Counted from the stretch's first letter, positions 54,405 through 63,792 are shown. The stretch is 64,000 bases of DNA from Mangrovibacterium marinum (GCF_003046625.1 NZ_QAAD01000002.1:272241-336240), one strand, 5' to 3'. Program-made: numbers and translations. The notes: generated by a model not told the origin, from the sequence alone.

Positions 54405-55112
54405 ATGAAAATATTCACAAAAGACAACAAAATAAGTTCGTTGGTTGCAACCAATTCCAATCTGATACCGGTGATCAACCGCTTTGGTATTCTACTGGGA
54501 TTTAAGGAGAAGACAATTGAAGAAATCTGTTTGGAGAAAAATGTCAATACCGATTTCTTCCTGGCCATTGTAAACACTTACACCAACGAGAATTATTTCC
54601 CCGAAGACGAGCTGCTGTCCTTCTCGCCCCTACTGTTGATCGACTATCTGAAAACCACGCACCGCTATTACAACCAGTATGTTTTGCCCAAAATTGAGCG
54701 TTTACTGGCGGCAGTGATGCAAACCTGTGCCGAGAATTGCTCGAGCCTGAAGATGATCAGCAGCTTCTACCAAAAATTCAAGACGGAGTTACACATCCAT
54801 CTGGCCCAGGAAGATGAAAAAGTTTTTCCGTACATCATTGATTTGTACCACAACCGGGTGCTCACCGAAGGCAAATCTATTCGGAAATATGAAGACGAAC
54901 ATACCAGTGTGGAAGAAAAGCTTAGCGACCTGAAAAACCTGGTAATTAAATACCTGGAGCCCACCTACGATCCCAGCGCGATGGTTGAATTTCTGAACAC
55001 CTTGTTTCAGTTTGAAAAAGATTTATTCGACCATGCCCGCATCGAGGATCTAATCTTAATCAAGCAGGTCATACGGATTGAAGAGGAACTCAAAACAAAT
55101 GCTGCCCGGTAA
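54405..55112 (+). CDS. hemerythrin-domain protein (RIC/ScdA-like)
   Basis: A 235-residue cytoplasmic protein. The N-terminal 75 residues resemble the ScdA N-terminal domain (IPVINRFGILLGFKEKTIEE, lacking the usual cysteines), and the rest a four-helix hemerythrin domain with candidate diiron ligands in TTHRYYNQYV, ELHIHLAQEDEKVFPYI, YEDEHTSVEE and DLFDHARIEDLIL. RIC proteins repair iron-sulfur clusters damaged by NO; here the partner is a LuxR regulator whose start overlaps the stop by one base, so sensing of NO or oxygen by the diiron site is a reasonable inference. Ligand binding is not proved. Confidence 0.87.
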   Translation: MKIFTKDNKISSLVATNSNLIPVINRFGILLGFKEKTIEEICLEKNVNTDFFLAIVNTYTNENYFPEDELLSFSPLLLIDYLKTTHRYYNQYVLPKIERLLAAVMQTCAENCSSLKMISSFYQKFKTELHIHLAQEDEKVFPYIIDLYHNRVLTEGKSIRKYEDEHTSVEEKLSDLKNLVIKYLEPTYDPSAMVEFLNTLFQFEKDLFDHARIEDLILIKQVIRIEEELKTNAAR

Positions 55113-55714
55113 TGGAAGAGAATGTATTTATTATTCATCCCTCTGAAATAGTCCGGAAAGGGCTGGCGCTTATTTTACAGGAATATTTCAAAATGGAGAT
55201 CACCCAGCTGAGCTCCATTAACGATCTGAATTCGTTTGCAGCCATCACCAACAACCTGATCATTGTTATCATTCAGAAGGGACTGGTTTTGCCCGTAGAA
55301 ACGGAAGAACGCCTGCGTAAAAACAACCAGTTTTTCCTGATCAGTCTCAGTGCATCAACCGATACCGAGGGTGTCACCGACGGCTACGATTACGATTTGA
55401 ATGTACTGGCCTCCAATTTGGAGATCCAGAAACTGGTACAGGTAATTCGCAAATCGGCCAGCAAAACCAAAACAAGCAATACCGATAATGGCGACCTCAC
55501 CCAACGCGAAAAAGATGTCATCCGTCAGGTTGCGCTGGGCTTGTCGAATAAAGAAATGGCTGACAAACTGAACATCAGCATCCATACCGTCATATCGCAC
55601 CGCAAAAACATCACTGAAAAGCTGAATATCAAATCCATCTCGGGGCTAACCGTTTATGCGATCATGAACAACCTGTTGGACATTTCGGATATTAACCCCG
55701 AAGAACTCATTTAA
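55112..55714 (+). CDS. LuxR-type regulator with degenerate receiver domain
   Basis: A 200-residue DNA-binding protein. The C-terminal 65 residues are a LuxR helix-turn-helix (DLTQREKDVIRQVALGLSNK then EMADKLNISIHTVISHRKNI). The N-terminal 115 residues have a receiver fold without its chemistry: the acidic pair is replaced by FIIHPSE, the phospho-acceptor position reads NLIIVIIQKG, and no conserved Lys is present. It overlaps the hemerythrin gene by one base, and is probably controlled by that protein rather than by a kinase. Target genes are unknown. Confidence 0.88.
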   Translation: MEENVFIIHPSEIVRKGLALILQEYFKMEITQLSSINDLNSFAAITNNLIIVIIQKGLVLPVETEERLRKNNQFFLISLSASTDTEGVTDGYDYDLNVLASNLEIQKLVQVIRKSASKTKTSNTDNGDLTQREKDVIRQVALGLSNKEMADKLNISIHTVISHRKNITEKLNIKSISGLTVYAIMNNLLDISDINPEELI

Positions 55715-55730
55715 TCCGGCTTCAATAAAC

Positions 55731-55786
55731 GAATGAATACAAAGAGTCCCGCCAATTAACATCGGCGGGACTCTTTGTATTCATTC
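55731..55786. terminator. long perfect hairpin between convergent genes
   Basis: A 23-bp perfect stem, arms beginning GAATGAATACAAAGAGTCCC and ending GGACTCTTTGTATTCATTC, with a 10-nt loop. It sits between the ends of the LuxR and S41 genes and probably stops transcription from both sides, though no long T-tract follows. Confidence 0.75.
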
Positions 55787-55794
55787 ACATTATC

Positions 55795-57192
55795 CTATTC
55801 CGAAATCACTTTTCCATGCGGAACAAATAAGTTTCGCTTCAGTTCCATTTTTGCCGGATTCAACTCCCGACTGATCAATTTCATTTTAGCCGATTTAACA
55901 GAAGCGGTTGCCACAGGAGCTCCGGTGGTAATTAAGCTAAGAGCTTGGGCCAGCATCGGATCGGCCGGATCGCCAAACGGGACAGTCTCCAGAAGATCAT
56001 CCAAGATTTCATAATCGGGCTGCAGGCCATCGCTAAAATCAGTATAACCATTCGCATTGGCATATTTCATGACCACAGGAAGCATACACCATTCTTCGTT
56101 ATCGTCGGGTAACACGTACATGCCGGTATATTTGCCGTAAGTTGCCTCGCCAATCTGCACAACATTCATGTACGGTGCCAGGCCGGTAATTAGCAATTCG
56201 CTGGCCGAAGCCGTTCCCGAAGTCGTCAGAAAGTACACCGTCCCCAAATTCATATTTACAGTAGTGGTATCGGTAAACGAATAATAAAGTTCGTCGGGAT
56301 AATAATACTCATAAGCAGCCTGCACGTCATCGTTAAACTGCAAATTGATTAGCGTCTCGTGATTGGTGACAACACTGGCCGGAGCAATAGTTGAAGCCAG
56401 ATAGCTGGCAGCGTCAATTTCGCCTCCCGGGTTATAGCGTAAATCCACCACCAGATCGCGAATACCTTCCGCTTTAAAGTCATCGAAAATTTCGTCCATC
56501 GAGCTCAAAAACTTGTCATCATCGCCGGCAACAAACTCAACATACGCCAGGTAACCCACTTTGGTACCATCGGCATCCAGTACCGTGTGATAGACCGAGG
56601 GATCAGTAGAAACAACGCGAGCCGTGAGATCATAGGAAGCTCCCGACAATCCGATAGAGCTGCCCGACAGCAGCCCCAATTGAACGGAATAACTACTGCC
56701 GGAATACAAATCGTAATAATTATCGGTGGTCATTGCTGTATTGTCAATTTCCAGGATGATATCTCCACGTTTCAAACCGGCTTCTTCCGCCGGTGAGTTC
56801 GGGTAGACGTACTTCACGACAATAAACACGCTTGTATTATCACTAAACAAATAGAAAGCCGGCTCAAAGCCCATGGTTACCGGCACACCGCTAAAGTCGG
56901 CTGCCAACGAGGAATAATCATCGGTAATCCACGACCACTCGTCCTCGTCGGTATAAAGCAATTTCTCAAAATACAGGGCTGGATCTTCCTCCTGTGTCTC
57001 ATCAACATCGGGCATCCGGTCGTTCCACAAATAGAAGGTTTCCATGTTATCCTTAATCCACCCATTCGTGGCTAAAGTCGCTGCATCAATCTTGTCGCTG
57101 CCATCTACAATTGTTTCTTCGTCTTTTTCACAGGCCGTCATCAGTAGCAGTAGTCCTGCAAAAAGCTGAATCACCCAAAAATTGTGTTTCAT
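55795..57192 (-). CDS. S41-family C-terminal processing protease, lipoprotein
   Basis: A 465-residue exported protease. The signal peptide ends in the lipobox LLLMTAC, followed by acidic residues. A PDZ domain covers about 110-200 (VYPNSPAEEAGLKRGDIILE), and the catalytic region has the serine in TSGTASASELLITGL (about 330) and a lysine in GEATYGKYTG. VDLRYNPGGEIDAASYLAS is a typical S41 phrase. It probably acts in the periplasm or on the cell surface in protein turnover; the substrate is unknown. It is transcribed alone, with a -7 element 67 nt upstream. Confidence 0.9.
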   Translation of the reverse strand: MKHNFWVIQLFAGLLLLMTACEKDEETIVDGSDKIDAATLATNGWIKDNMETFYLWNDRMPDVDETQEEDPALYFEKLLYTDEDEWSWITDDYSSLAADFSGVPVTMGFEPAFYLFSDNTSVFIVVKYVYPNSPAEEAGLKRGDIILEIDNTAMTTDNYYDLYSGSSYSVQLGLLSGSSIGLSGASYDLTARVVSTDPSVYHTVLDADGTKVGYLAYVEFVAGDDDKFLSSMDEIFDDFKAEGIRDLVVDLRYNPGGEIDAASYLASTIAPASVVTNHETLINLQFNDDVQAAYEYYYPDELYYSFTDTTTVNMNLGTVYFLTTSGTASASELLITGLAPYMNVVQIGEATYGKYTGMYVLPDDNEEWCMLPVVMKYANANGYTDFSDGLQPDYEILDDLLETVPFGDPADPMLAQALSLITTGAPVATASVKSAKMKLISRELNPAKMELKRNLFVPHGKVISE

Positions 57193-57258
57193 AGTCTATG
57201 ATGTATTTTCGTTTTTTACTAAGTCCAGTTAGCTGGGCATCAACCCTACCCTGATTTT

Positions 57259-57266
57259 CAAAGATA
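57259..57266 (-). promoter_or_regulatory. -7 promoter element of the S41 protease gene
   Basis: Minus-strand TATCTTTG matches TAnnTTTG, located just after the birA stop. Confidence 0.5.
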
Positions 57267-57272
57267 TTAAAC

Positions 57273-58022
57273 TTATATCAAATATGAGACTTCTTTAAAA
57301 TGATACTCATTCACCAGGCCACTTTCTTCTTCAACCTTTAACTGACCTATTTCATTTACACCGATAATGCGACCGCGGTATTCATGGTTTTCATCCCGAA
57401 AGGTATGCCAACTATTTAGCCGAAAGAGTTTAGCCTCGAACAAGCGATTAATCTCACCTACATTGCCGTCGATCAATTGACAATAGTAACGGTCTATTTG
57501 TTCCAGCAACTCCTGCAAAACAGCTTTCAGGTCGAATGTTTGACCGGTTAATTGAAACAGGGATACCGGGTTGGGTGCATCAGAAACGAAGGTCGCCTGA
57601 TTGATATTCAATCCAATACCAACCACCGACGAACTAAAACGACCATTCATGATCGCATTCTCGATCAGGATGCCGCAAATCTTTTTGTTGCCAACATAAA
57701 TATCATTTGGCCATTTAATAGAAACCTGATCGACATACTTACGCAAAAAGGCATCGATGCCCAGGCAAACGGCCTTCGATAACAGAAATTGATCCTTGAT
57801 TTCCAAAAAATCAGGATGCAGAACAATTGAAAAAGTCAGGTTTTTCCCATCTTCACTTTCCCAACGGTTGCTTTGTTGCCCGCGCCCCGAAGTTTGATTC
57901 ACTGCCAAAAAGACAGTACCCTCTTCTACTTCATTTTCACGAACTTGACTGGTGGCATAGTTATTGGTACTGGCCACCCGTTCCAAAAGCACAACCGTTC
58001 GACCAATAACAGAAGTCTTCAT
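57273..58022 (-). CDS. birA: biotin--[acetyl-CoA-carboxylase] ligase, no HTH domain
   Basis: Activates biotin with ATP and attaches it to the carrier protein of acetyl-CoA carboxylase. It is 249 residues, catalytic plus C-terminal SH3-like domain only, with no N-terminal helix-turn-helix, so it is not a biotin-operon repressor. The biotinyl-AMP loop is TSGRGQQSNRWESE and SIKWPNDIYVGNKKICGILI follows. The ATG giving MKTSVIGRTVV was chosen over an ATG 78 nt upstream, whose residues are hydrophobic leader. It is divergent from rsfS. Confidence 0.93.
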   Translation of the reverse strand: MKTSVIGRTVVLLERVASTNNYATSQVRENEVEEGTVFLAVNQTSGRGQQSNRWESEDGKNLTFSIVLHPDFLEIKDQFLLSKAVCLGIDAFLRKYVDQVSIKWPNDIYVGNKKICGILIENAIMNGRFSSSVVGIGLNINQATFVSDAPNPVSLFQLTGQTFDLKAVLQELLEQIDRYYCQLIDGNVGEINRLFEAKLFRLNSWHTFRDENHEYRGRIIGVNEIGQLKVEEESGLVNEYHFKEVSYLI

Positions 58023-58116
58023 TTTTGAGCTTTTTAACAAATATGAACAAACTATTTTTTTTATTTTCAGTTTATTACCCGAAACGAGAATAAACATCAA
58101 AATAAGCGAAAAAATT

Positions 58117-58124
58117 TATCTTTG
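58117..58124 (+). promoter_or_regulatory. -7 promoter element of the rsfS-ftsH operon
   Basis: TATCTTTG matches TAnnTTTG, 18 nt before the rsfS ATG. Confidence 0.6.
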
Positions 58125-58142
58125 TATCTCTAATAAAAATCT

Positions 58143-58523
58143 ATGGCAAAAACGCAGAAAGAGAAGGATAGCGAAAATCTTATCCACGCGATTATTGAAG
58201 GCATCGACCGCAACAAAGGATTGGACATTGTAAAAATAGATCTCCGGAAAATCAATCACTCCGAATGTAATTATTTCATCATCTGTCACGGAAATTCGAA
58301 CACCCATGTGGATGCCATCGCCCGCTCGGTTGAAAAAACAGTTGAAGAACTAACCGGCGAGAAAGTATGGCATAAGGATGGCTATCAGAATTCGCTGTGG
58401 ATCTTGCTGGATTATGCCGATATTATGGTGCACATCTTTCAGTACGAGGCCCGTAATTTTTACAATCTGGAGAACCTTTGGGCCGACGCCTTAGTTGAAG
58501 AAGTAAATATTGAAAACAAGTAA
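58143..58523 (+). CDS. rsfS: ribosomal silencing factor RsfS
   Basis: Binds ribosomal protein uL14 and blocks subunit joining when nutrients are scarce. It is 126 residues, the expected size. KGLDIVKIDLRKINHSECNY (about 24-43), VWHKDGYQNSLWILLDYADI and MVHIFQYEARNFYNLENLW are diagnostic of the family (DUF143/Iojap). The gene is 3 nt before ftsH, so the two are co-transcribed. Confidence 0.95.
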   Translation: MAKTQKEKDSENLIHAIIEGIDRNKGLDIVKIDLRKINHSECNYFIICHGNSNTHVDAIARSVEKTVEELTGEKVWHKDGYQNSLWILLDYADIMVHIFQYEARNFYNLENLWADALVEEVNIENK

Positions 58524-58526
58524 ATA

Positions 58527-60569
58527 ATGGCTGACAATAAATCAAATAATAACAAAAGCAAAAAACGTCCGAATCTGGGCAATCTGAAACCGGGGGCTAA
58601 ACCTCCCAAGTTCAACCCCTACTGGATTTACGGGATCGCTATCGTGGTCTTTCTGGCTGTACAATATTTTAGTTTTGGCAGCGGGCCGGTGCAAACAAAC
58701 TGGCAGGAAGTAAAACAAACCATGCTGAAAGACGGCGACATTGCCAAGCTGGTTGTTGTAAACGAACGCGAAGCCCGGATTACCCTGAAGGAAACCAGCT
58801 ACCAAAAGTACGCCGATAAACTGAATACAGGTTTCAATACCCCATCGAAAATCGGTCCTCACTTTTACTTTGAAATCGGCCCGGCCGATGTTTTTGCCAA
58901 CGAGTTCAAGGACACGCAGAAAGATCTTCCCGAAGCGCAACGCTTAAGTATTGAGTGGAAAACCGAAACCAACTATTTCGGTGAAATTCTGGGATGGATC
59001 TTCCCCTTCATTCTGATTATAGCGCTATATCTGTGGTTCTTCCGCCGCATGAGCAAAGGAACCGGTGGCGGTGGCGCCGGCAATATTTTCAGTGTCGGAA
59101 AATCGCAGGCCAAGGTCTTCGACAAAGACTCGCGGGTAAACACAACCTTTAAAGATGTTGCCGGCTTGTCGGAAGCCAAGCAGGAGGTTGAAGAAATTGT
59201 GGAGTTCCTGAAGAACCCTTCGAAATACACCAAGCTGGGTGGTAAAATCCCCAAAGGAGCGCTGCTGGTAGGTCCTCCGGGAACCGGTAAAACTCTGCTT
59301 GCCAAAGCGGTTGCCGGCGAAGCCAACGTACCATTTTTCTCCATGTCGGGTTCCGACTTTGTGGAAATGTTTGTCGGCGTGGGTGCATCGCGTGTTCGCG
59401 ACCTGTTTAAACAAGCCAAAGAAAAATCGCCCTGTATCATCTTCATCGACGAGATTGACGCCATTGGCCGCGCCCGGGGAAAAAACCCCAATATGGGATC
59501 GAACGATGAACGCGAGAACACCCTGAACCAGCTGCTGACCGAGATGGATGGTTTCGACACCAACTCGGGTGTTATCATCCTGGCGGCAACAAACCGTGCC
59601 GACATTCTGGATCGCGCCCTGCTGCGTGCCGGACGTTTCGACCGCCAGATTCATGTTGAATTGCCCGACCTGAACGAACGTCGCGACATTTTCAAGGTGC
59701 ACCTGCGGCCGTTAAAGCTGGCTGAAGAAGTTGAAGTAAACTTCCTGGCCAAGCAAACCCCCGGCTTCTCGGGTGCCGACATTGCCAACGTTTGTAACGA
59801 AGCCGCACTGATTGCCGCCCGTAACAACCACGACAAGGTAAACAAACAAGACTTTCTGGATGCTGTTGACCGGATTATAGGCGGTTTGGAAAAGAAAAAT
59901 AAAATCATCTCGAAAGATGAGAAAAAGCGTATCGCCTATCACGAAGCAGGCCATGCCACCATCAGCTGGTTGCTCGAACATGCTCACCCGCTGGTAAAAG
60001 TGACCATTGTGCCGCGCGGTAAAGCCCTGGGCGCTGCCTGGTACCTGCCCGAAGAACGCTCCATCACAACCAAAGAGCAATTACTGGACGAGATGTGTTC
60101 GACCCTGGGAGGCCGCGCTGCCGAACAGCTGGCTTTCGGCAACATTTCGTCGGGAGCGCAAAACGACCTGGAGAAGGTGACCAAAACAGCCTATGCCATG
60201 ATCAGCATTTACGGCATGAGCGATAAGGTTGGTAACTTCAGCTATTACGACTCAACCGGCCAGAACGACTTTGGCTTCACCAAGCCATACAGCGAAAAAA
60301 CCGCTGAACTGATTGACGCCGAAGCCAAGATCATGATTGACGAGCAGTACCAGCGTGCGCTAAAAGTGCTGCAAGAAAATGTTGAAGGACACCACCAGCT
60401 AGCCGAGAAACTGCTGGAAAAAGAGGTGATTTTTGGCGAAGATCTGGAAACCATCTTCGGGAAACGCCCCTGGCACAAAGACGAGCTGCCGGGTAATGGT
60501 AATGCCACCGAAAACAAGCCATTGCCCCCCGTGGAAGAAAGTCCGAACATTGAAGAAAAAACTGAATAA
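58527..60569 (+). CDS. ftsH: ATP-dependent zinc metalloprotease FtsH
   Basis: A membrane-anchored AAA+ protease that degrades misfolded membrane proteins and some regulators. It is 680 residues. Two membrane segments lie at about 29-50 and 152-172, with a periplasmic domain between. Walker A is [16 protein letters not shown] (about 248), Walker [16 protein letters not shown], and SRH is [20 protein letters not shown]. The zinc site is [12 protein letters not shown] (HEAGH at 471-475). The C-terminal tail is acidic. It follows rsfS by 3 nt and precedes the LUD gene by 9 nt. Confidence 0.98.
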   Translation: MADNKSNNNKSKKRPNLGNLKPGAKPPKFNPYWIYGIAIVVFLAVQYFSFGSGPVQTNWQEVKQTMLKDGDIAKLVVVNEREARITLKETSYQKYADKLNTGFNTPSKIGPHFYFEIGPADVFANEFKDTQKDLPEAQRLSIEWKTETNYFGEILGWIFPFILIIALYLWFFRRMSKGTGGGGAGNIFSVGKSQAKVFDKDSRVNTTFKDVAGLSEAKQEVEEIVEFLKNPSKYTKLGGKIPKGALLVGPPGTGKTLLAKAVAGEANVPFFSMSGSDFVEMFVGVGASRVRDLFKQAKEKSPCIIFIDEIDAIGRARGKNPNMGSNDERENTLNQLLTEMDGFDTNSGVIILAATNRADILDRALLRAGRFDRQIHVELPDLNERRDIFKVHLRPLKLAEEVEVNFLAKQTPGFSGADIANVCNEAALIAARNNHDKVNKQDFLDAVDRIIGGLEKKNKIISKDEKKRIAYHEAGHATISWLLEHAHPLVKVTIVPRGKALGAAWYLPEERSITTKEQLLDEMCSTLGGRAAEQLAFGNISSGAQNDLEKVTKTAYAMISIYGMSDKVGNFSYYDSTGQNDFGFTKPYSEKTAELIDAEAKIMIDEQYQRALKVLQENVEGHHQLAEKLLEKEVIFGEDLETIFGKRPWHKDELPGNGNATENKPLPPVEESPNIEEKTE

Positions 60570-60578
60570 AACCGCATC

Positions 60579-61211
60579 ATGTCGTCAAGGGAAAATATTT
60601 TAGCCCGTATAAAACAAGCCCGGGAAAGCCGGCCGGAACAACTGATTCCGCAACCGGATTTCGGATCGCCCATATATCACGAACCCAACGGCAGCCTGGC
60701 CGACTGGTTTCAGGAAAATTTAGAATTGGTAGCCGGCACCGTGTTGCGCCCCCAAAACCTGTCCGAAGCTGTTGGGTTGATTGCCCAACTGCAGAAAGAG
60801 GAAAACTGGCAAAACCTGTTTTGTGCCGACCCGCAACTGCAAAAAGCACTGAGTGGCCAAGTCAACATTCAGCAAAACGAAGATGAATTTTTGCAGCTCG
60901 ACGCCGGCATAACCGGCTGCGAGTTCTTGGTGGCTCACCTGGGCTCGGTCATGATCAGCTCGGCCAGCCCTTCGGGACGCAGGCTGCATGTTTTCCCCGA
61001 AACCCATCTGGTGGTTGCCCATCAACGTCAGCTGGTGAAGTACCTCGACGATGCCATGATGGCCATACAGGCCAAATACCACGGAAAGCTGCCCAGCTCA
61101 ATCACCAACATTACCGGCCCGAGTCGGACCGCCGACATCGAAAAAACGCTGGTGATGGGTATGCATGGTCCTAAAAAGCTGCTTGTTTTGTTGTGTGACG
61201 AACCGTTTTAA
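60579..61211 (+). CDS. LUD-domain protein (LutC/YkgG-like)
   Basis: A 210-residue cytoplasmic protein with a single LUD domain (TGCEFLVAHLGSVMISSASP and GPSRTADIEKTLVMGMHGPK). LutC works with LutA and LutB in lactate oxidation in other bacteria, but neither partner is in this window and the gene is embedded between ftsH and cdsA. It may have another role here; a redox or substrate-binding partner is unknown. The start ATG is 9 nt after ftsH. The C-terminus VLLCDEPF is conserved in the family. Confidence 0.87.
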   Translation: MSSRENILARIKQARESRPEQLIPQPDFGSPIYHEPNGSLADWFQENLELVAGTVLRPQNLSEAVGLIAQLQKEENWQNLFCADPQLQKALSGQVNIQQNEDEFLQLDAGITGCEFLVAHLGSVMISSASPSGRRLHVFPETHLVVAHQRQLVKYLDDAMMAIQAKYHGKLPSSITNITGPSRTADIEKTLVMGMHGPKKLLVLLCDEPF

Positions 61212-61219
61212 CCCACACC

Positions 61220-61426
61220 ATGGAAAAAGATTTTGTGTTAATTTACCGGACAACTGTTCCCTTTCAGGCCGAAATTGCCCGCGACCTGCTGACCGACAAC
61301 GGCGTGAACTGTGTAGTGCTAAACCAACAGGACTCGGCAATTCCGAGCTTTGGCGAAATGAAAGTTTATGTGCATCAGAACGACCGCGAACAAGCTCTCA
61401 ACCTTCTTAAAAACTTAATCAATTGA
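61220..61426 (+). CDS. DUF2007 small protein
   Basis: A 68-residue single-domain protein of the DUF2007 (putative signal-transducing) family. The pattern KDFVLIYRTTVPFQAEIARDL, then a variable middle and MKVYVHQNDREQALNLLKNL at the end fit the ferredoxin-like fold of the family. Function is unknown. Its stop overlaps the TTG start of cdsA by 2 nt, so translation is likely coupled. Confidence 0.85.
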   Translation: MEKDFVLIYRTTVPFQAEIARDLLTDNGVNCVVLNQQDSAIPSFGEMKVYVHQNDREQALNLLKNLIN

Positions 61427-62238
61427 AAAACCTACTCACGCGTTCCATCACCGGTCTTATTTTCGTTGCCGTTATTTTAGCCGGCTTGTTTTTGGGCGAA
61501 TACACCTTTGGCATTTTGTTTTTAGCCATTTTGATTGGCGCCTTATACGAATTTTTCAACGTGACCAGCGAAACAGGCTTCAAACCGCATCGGGTGCTGG
61601 CCTCCATCACCGGCGCCTTGGCCTTCATTTTGAGTTTTCTGATTGCCTCGGAACGGATCTCAGCCATCTGGTTTTTCAGCATTTTTCCCTTCATCCTGAT
61701 AACCTTTATCAACGAACTGTTTGCCAACAAAAAGCATTCGCTTCAAAATATTGCCATCAGCCTGGCCGGCTTAATTTATGCCACCGTACCGCTGAGTCTG
61801 AGCAATTACCTGGTGTTCTCGAAATTCCACGGACACTACAGCCCAAAACTGTTTTTAGCCTTGCTCATTCTTATTTGGGTATACGACTCGGGGGCTTACC
61901 TCTTTGGCGTGAGCCTGGGCAAGCACCGTTTATTCGAGCGCGTGTCGCCAAAAAAATCGTGGGAAGGCGCTATTGGCGGAACCCTGGTGGCAGTGGGTGT
62001 TTCGGCCTTACTATCGCGTTACATCACCGAAATTTCGATGTTGCATTGGATCGTTTTGGGCTTTCTGATTGTGGTTTCGGCCACCCTGGGCGACCTGACC
62101 GAATCGATGATTAAGCGGCAATTTGGGGTGAAGGACAGCGGTACCATCTTCCCCGGCCATGGCGGAATACTGGATCGCTTCGACTCGCTGCTGTTTGCCA
62201 TCCCGGTGTTTGTATGCTACCTCGAGGTCTTCATTTAG
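61423..62238 (+). CDS. cdsA: phosphatidate cytidylyltransferase
   Basis: Makes CDP-diacylglycerol from phosphatidate and CTP in the inner membrane. It is 271 residues with about eight membrane helices. The signature MIKRQFGVKDSGTIFPGHGG followed by ILDRFDSLLFAIP is complete. The start codon is TTG, needed because there is no in-frame ATG before the first helix and because the frame overlaps the DUF2007 stop. Its product is the substrate of PssA two genes downstream. Confidence 0.94.
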   Translation: MKNLLTRSITGLIFVAVILAGLFLGEYTFGILFLAILIGALYEFFNVTSETGFKPHRVLASITGALAFILSFLIASERISAIWFFSIFPFILITFINELFANKKHSLQNIAISLAGLIYATVPLSLSNYLVFSKFHGHYSPKLFLALLILIWVYDSGAYLFGVSLGKHRLFERVSPKKSWEGAIGGTLVAVGVSALLSRYITEISMLHWIVLGFLIVVSATLGDLTESMIKRQFGVKDSGTIFPGHGGILDRFDSLLFAIPVFVCYLEVFI

Positions 62239-62280
62239 CTTCTTTTAAATTGAAACCCGGCAAAGCATTGCAATTTTACT

Positions 62281-62288
62281 TATTTTTG
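62281..62288 (+). promoter_or_regulatory. -7 promoter element of the psd-pssA pair
   Basis: TATTTTTG matches TAnnTTTG, about 100 nt before the psd ATG, in the 151-nt gap after cdsA. Confidence 0.5.
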
Positions 62289-62389
62289 CAGCGCATGGCT
62301 TGCGGTGCACAACCGGCTGAATACGGAAGATTAACGGTCGTTTGGCGCAGCAGCCCATCAACTGATATCAATTTAAACCAACAAAATAC

Positions 62390-63046
62390 ATGAGATTTCA
62401 TCCGGCGGGAAAAACAATTATCCGCAATACCATCCTGATTGCGCTGGCATTGAACCTGATTGGCTGGCTGTTTGTCAGCATCCCAATCGTTAGTGGCCTG
62501 CTCAGCCTTACAGCCCTGGTTATCCTTGTCTTAGTTTTGCAATTCTTCCGCTACCCCAACCGCAAAGTGCAATTGAACCCCAAACAGGTAATTTGCCCTG
62601 CCGACGGTAAGGTTTGTGTGATTGAAGAAACGCAGGAAAACCTTTACCTGAAACAGAAGTGCCTGAAAGTATCAATCTTTATGTCGCCGCTGAATGTGCA
62701 CATCAACTGGGTACCGGTACCGGGCAAGGTTACTTTTCTGAAGCATAAAGAAGGGGAATTTTACGCCGCCTTTAAAGACAAATCGGCCGAGGAAAACGAA
62801 CGCTTCTGCACAGCCATCCAACTGGCCGACGGTCGCGAGATTATGGCCAACCAGGTAGCCGGAGCTGTTGCCCGCCGCATCCTCAACTTTTTGGAAGATG
62901 GCCAACAAGTGACCCAAGATATGGAGATGGGCTTCATTCGCTTTGGCTCGCGCGTGGACTTGTACCTGCCGCTGGACACCAAACTGAAGGTAAAACTGGG
63001 CGACAAAGTAACCGGATCGCAAACCATTATTGGAGAGTTAAGCTAA
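62390..63046 (+). CDS. psd: phosphatidylserine decarboxylase proenzyme
   Basis: Decarboxylates phosphatidylserine to phosphatidylethanolamine. It is 218 residues, the short form without long extensions, with an N-terminal membrane segment (residues about 12-50). The self-cleavage site that forms the pyruvoyl group is in MGFIRFGSRVDLYLPLD: the Ser after Gly in FGSR. FFRYPNRKVQ and SIFMSPLNVHINWVPVPGKV are other conserved blocks. The stop overlaps the pssA start by one base. Confidence 0.95.
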   Translation: MRFHPAGKTIIRNTILIALALNLIGWLFVSIPIVSGLLSLTALVILVLVLQFFRYPNRKVQLNPKQVICPADGKVCVIEETQENLYLKQKCLKVSIFMSPLNVHINWVPVPGKVTFLKHKEGEFYAAFKDKSAEENERFCTAIQLADGREIMANQVAGAVARRILNFLEDGQQVTQDMEMGFIRFGSRVDLYLPLDTKLKVKLGDKVTGSQTIIGELS

Positions 63047-63792
63047 TGAAAACTGTTCGCAATTTCTTTTTCTGGGTTCCTAACTTCATCACCTCGCTGA
63101 ACCTGGTAGCCGGTAGTGTGGCCGTGTTTCTGGGGGTGCAAGGTTATTTGGGCTGGGCTGCTATCTGTATTGCCCTGGCCTCGGTATTCGACTTTATGGA
63201 TGGCATGGCTGCACGCCTGCTGCACTCCTACTCCGAAATTGGTAAACAAATGGACTCGCTGGCCGACCTGGTATCCTTTGGCCTGGCACCGGCCGCCATG
63301 CTGACTGCGATGTTGCAGTTGGCCATGTTTGGCGAAGTTCGTCCGCTCCTAAATATTGAAGCTAGCTGGCTGCAATGGGTTTTCCTGTTCTCGGCTTTGC
63401 TGGTTCCTGTTGCCGGGGCCTTCCGTCTGGCCAAGTTCAATCTCGACACCCGCCAAACCGAAAGTTTCCTGGGCTTGCCCATCCCGGCCAATGCCTTGTT
63501 TTACGCCTCGCTGGCTGTGGTTGTCGACTGGGGCAGCAACGCAGCGCTGGACCAGGTGATCCTGAACCGCTTTAACCTGCTGACAGCAATCGCCATCATT
63601 TCGGCGCTGATGATCTCGGAAATTCCGATGTTCTCGCTGAAATTTAAAAACCTGAAATGGAAAGGCAACGAGATTCGTCTGCTGTTTTTACTGCTTTGCG
63701 TGGCCTTATTCGTAAGCCTCAACGTATATGGGTTACCGCTGATCATCATCAGCTACATCACCATTTCGCTGGTGCAAAAAGTGGTGGCTTAA
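63046..63792 (+). CDS. pssA: CDP-diacylglycerol--serine O-phosphatidyltransferase
   Basis: Makes phosphatidylserine from CDP-diacylglycerol and serine. It is 248 residues with about eight membrane segments. The CDP-alcohol phosphotransferase motif D-G-x2-A-R-x8-G-x3-D-x3-D is visible in FDFMDGMAARLLHSYSEIGK followed by QMDSLADLVSFGLAPA. Overlap with psd couples their expression. With CdsA it completes the path from phosphatidate to phosphatidylethanolamine. A terminator lies 45 nt after the stop. Confidence 0.96.
   Translation: MKTVRNFFFWVPNFITSLNLVAGSVAVFLGVQGYLGWAAICIALASVFDFMDGMAARLLHSYSEIGKQMDSLADLVSFGLAPAAMLTAMLQLAMFGEVRPLLNIEASWLQWVFLFSALLVPVAGAFRLAKFNLDTRQTESFLGLPIPANALFYASLAVVVDWGSNAALDQVILNRFNLLTAIAIISALMISEIPMFSLKFKNLKWKGNEIRLLFLLLCVALFVSLNVYGLPLIIISYITISLVQKVVA

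Noticed and set aside
59025..59702. Long minus-strand frame of 225 codons
   Set aside because: It is antisense to the AAA+ domain of ftsH and has no independent signal.
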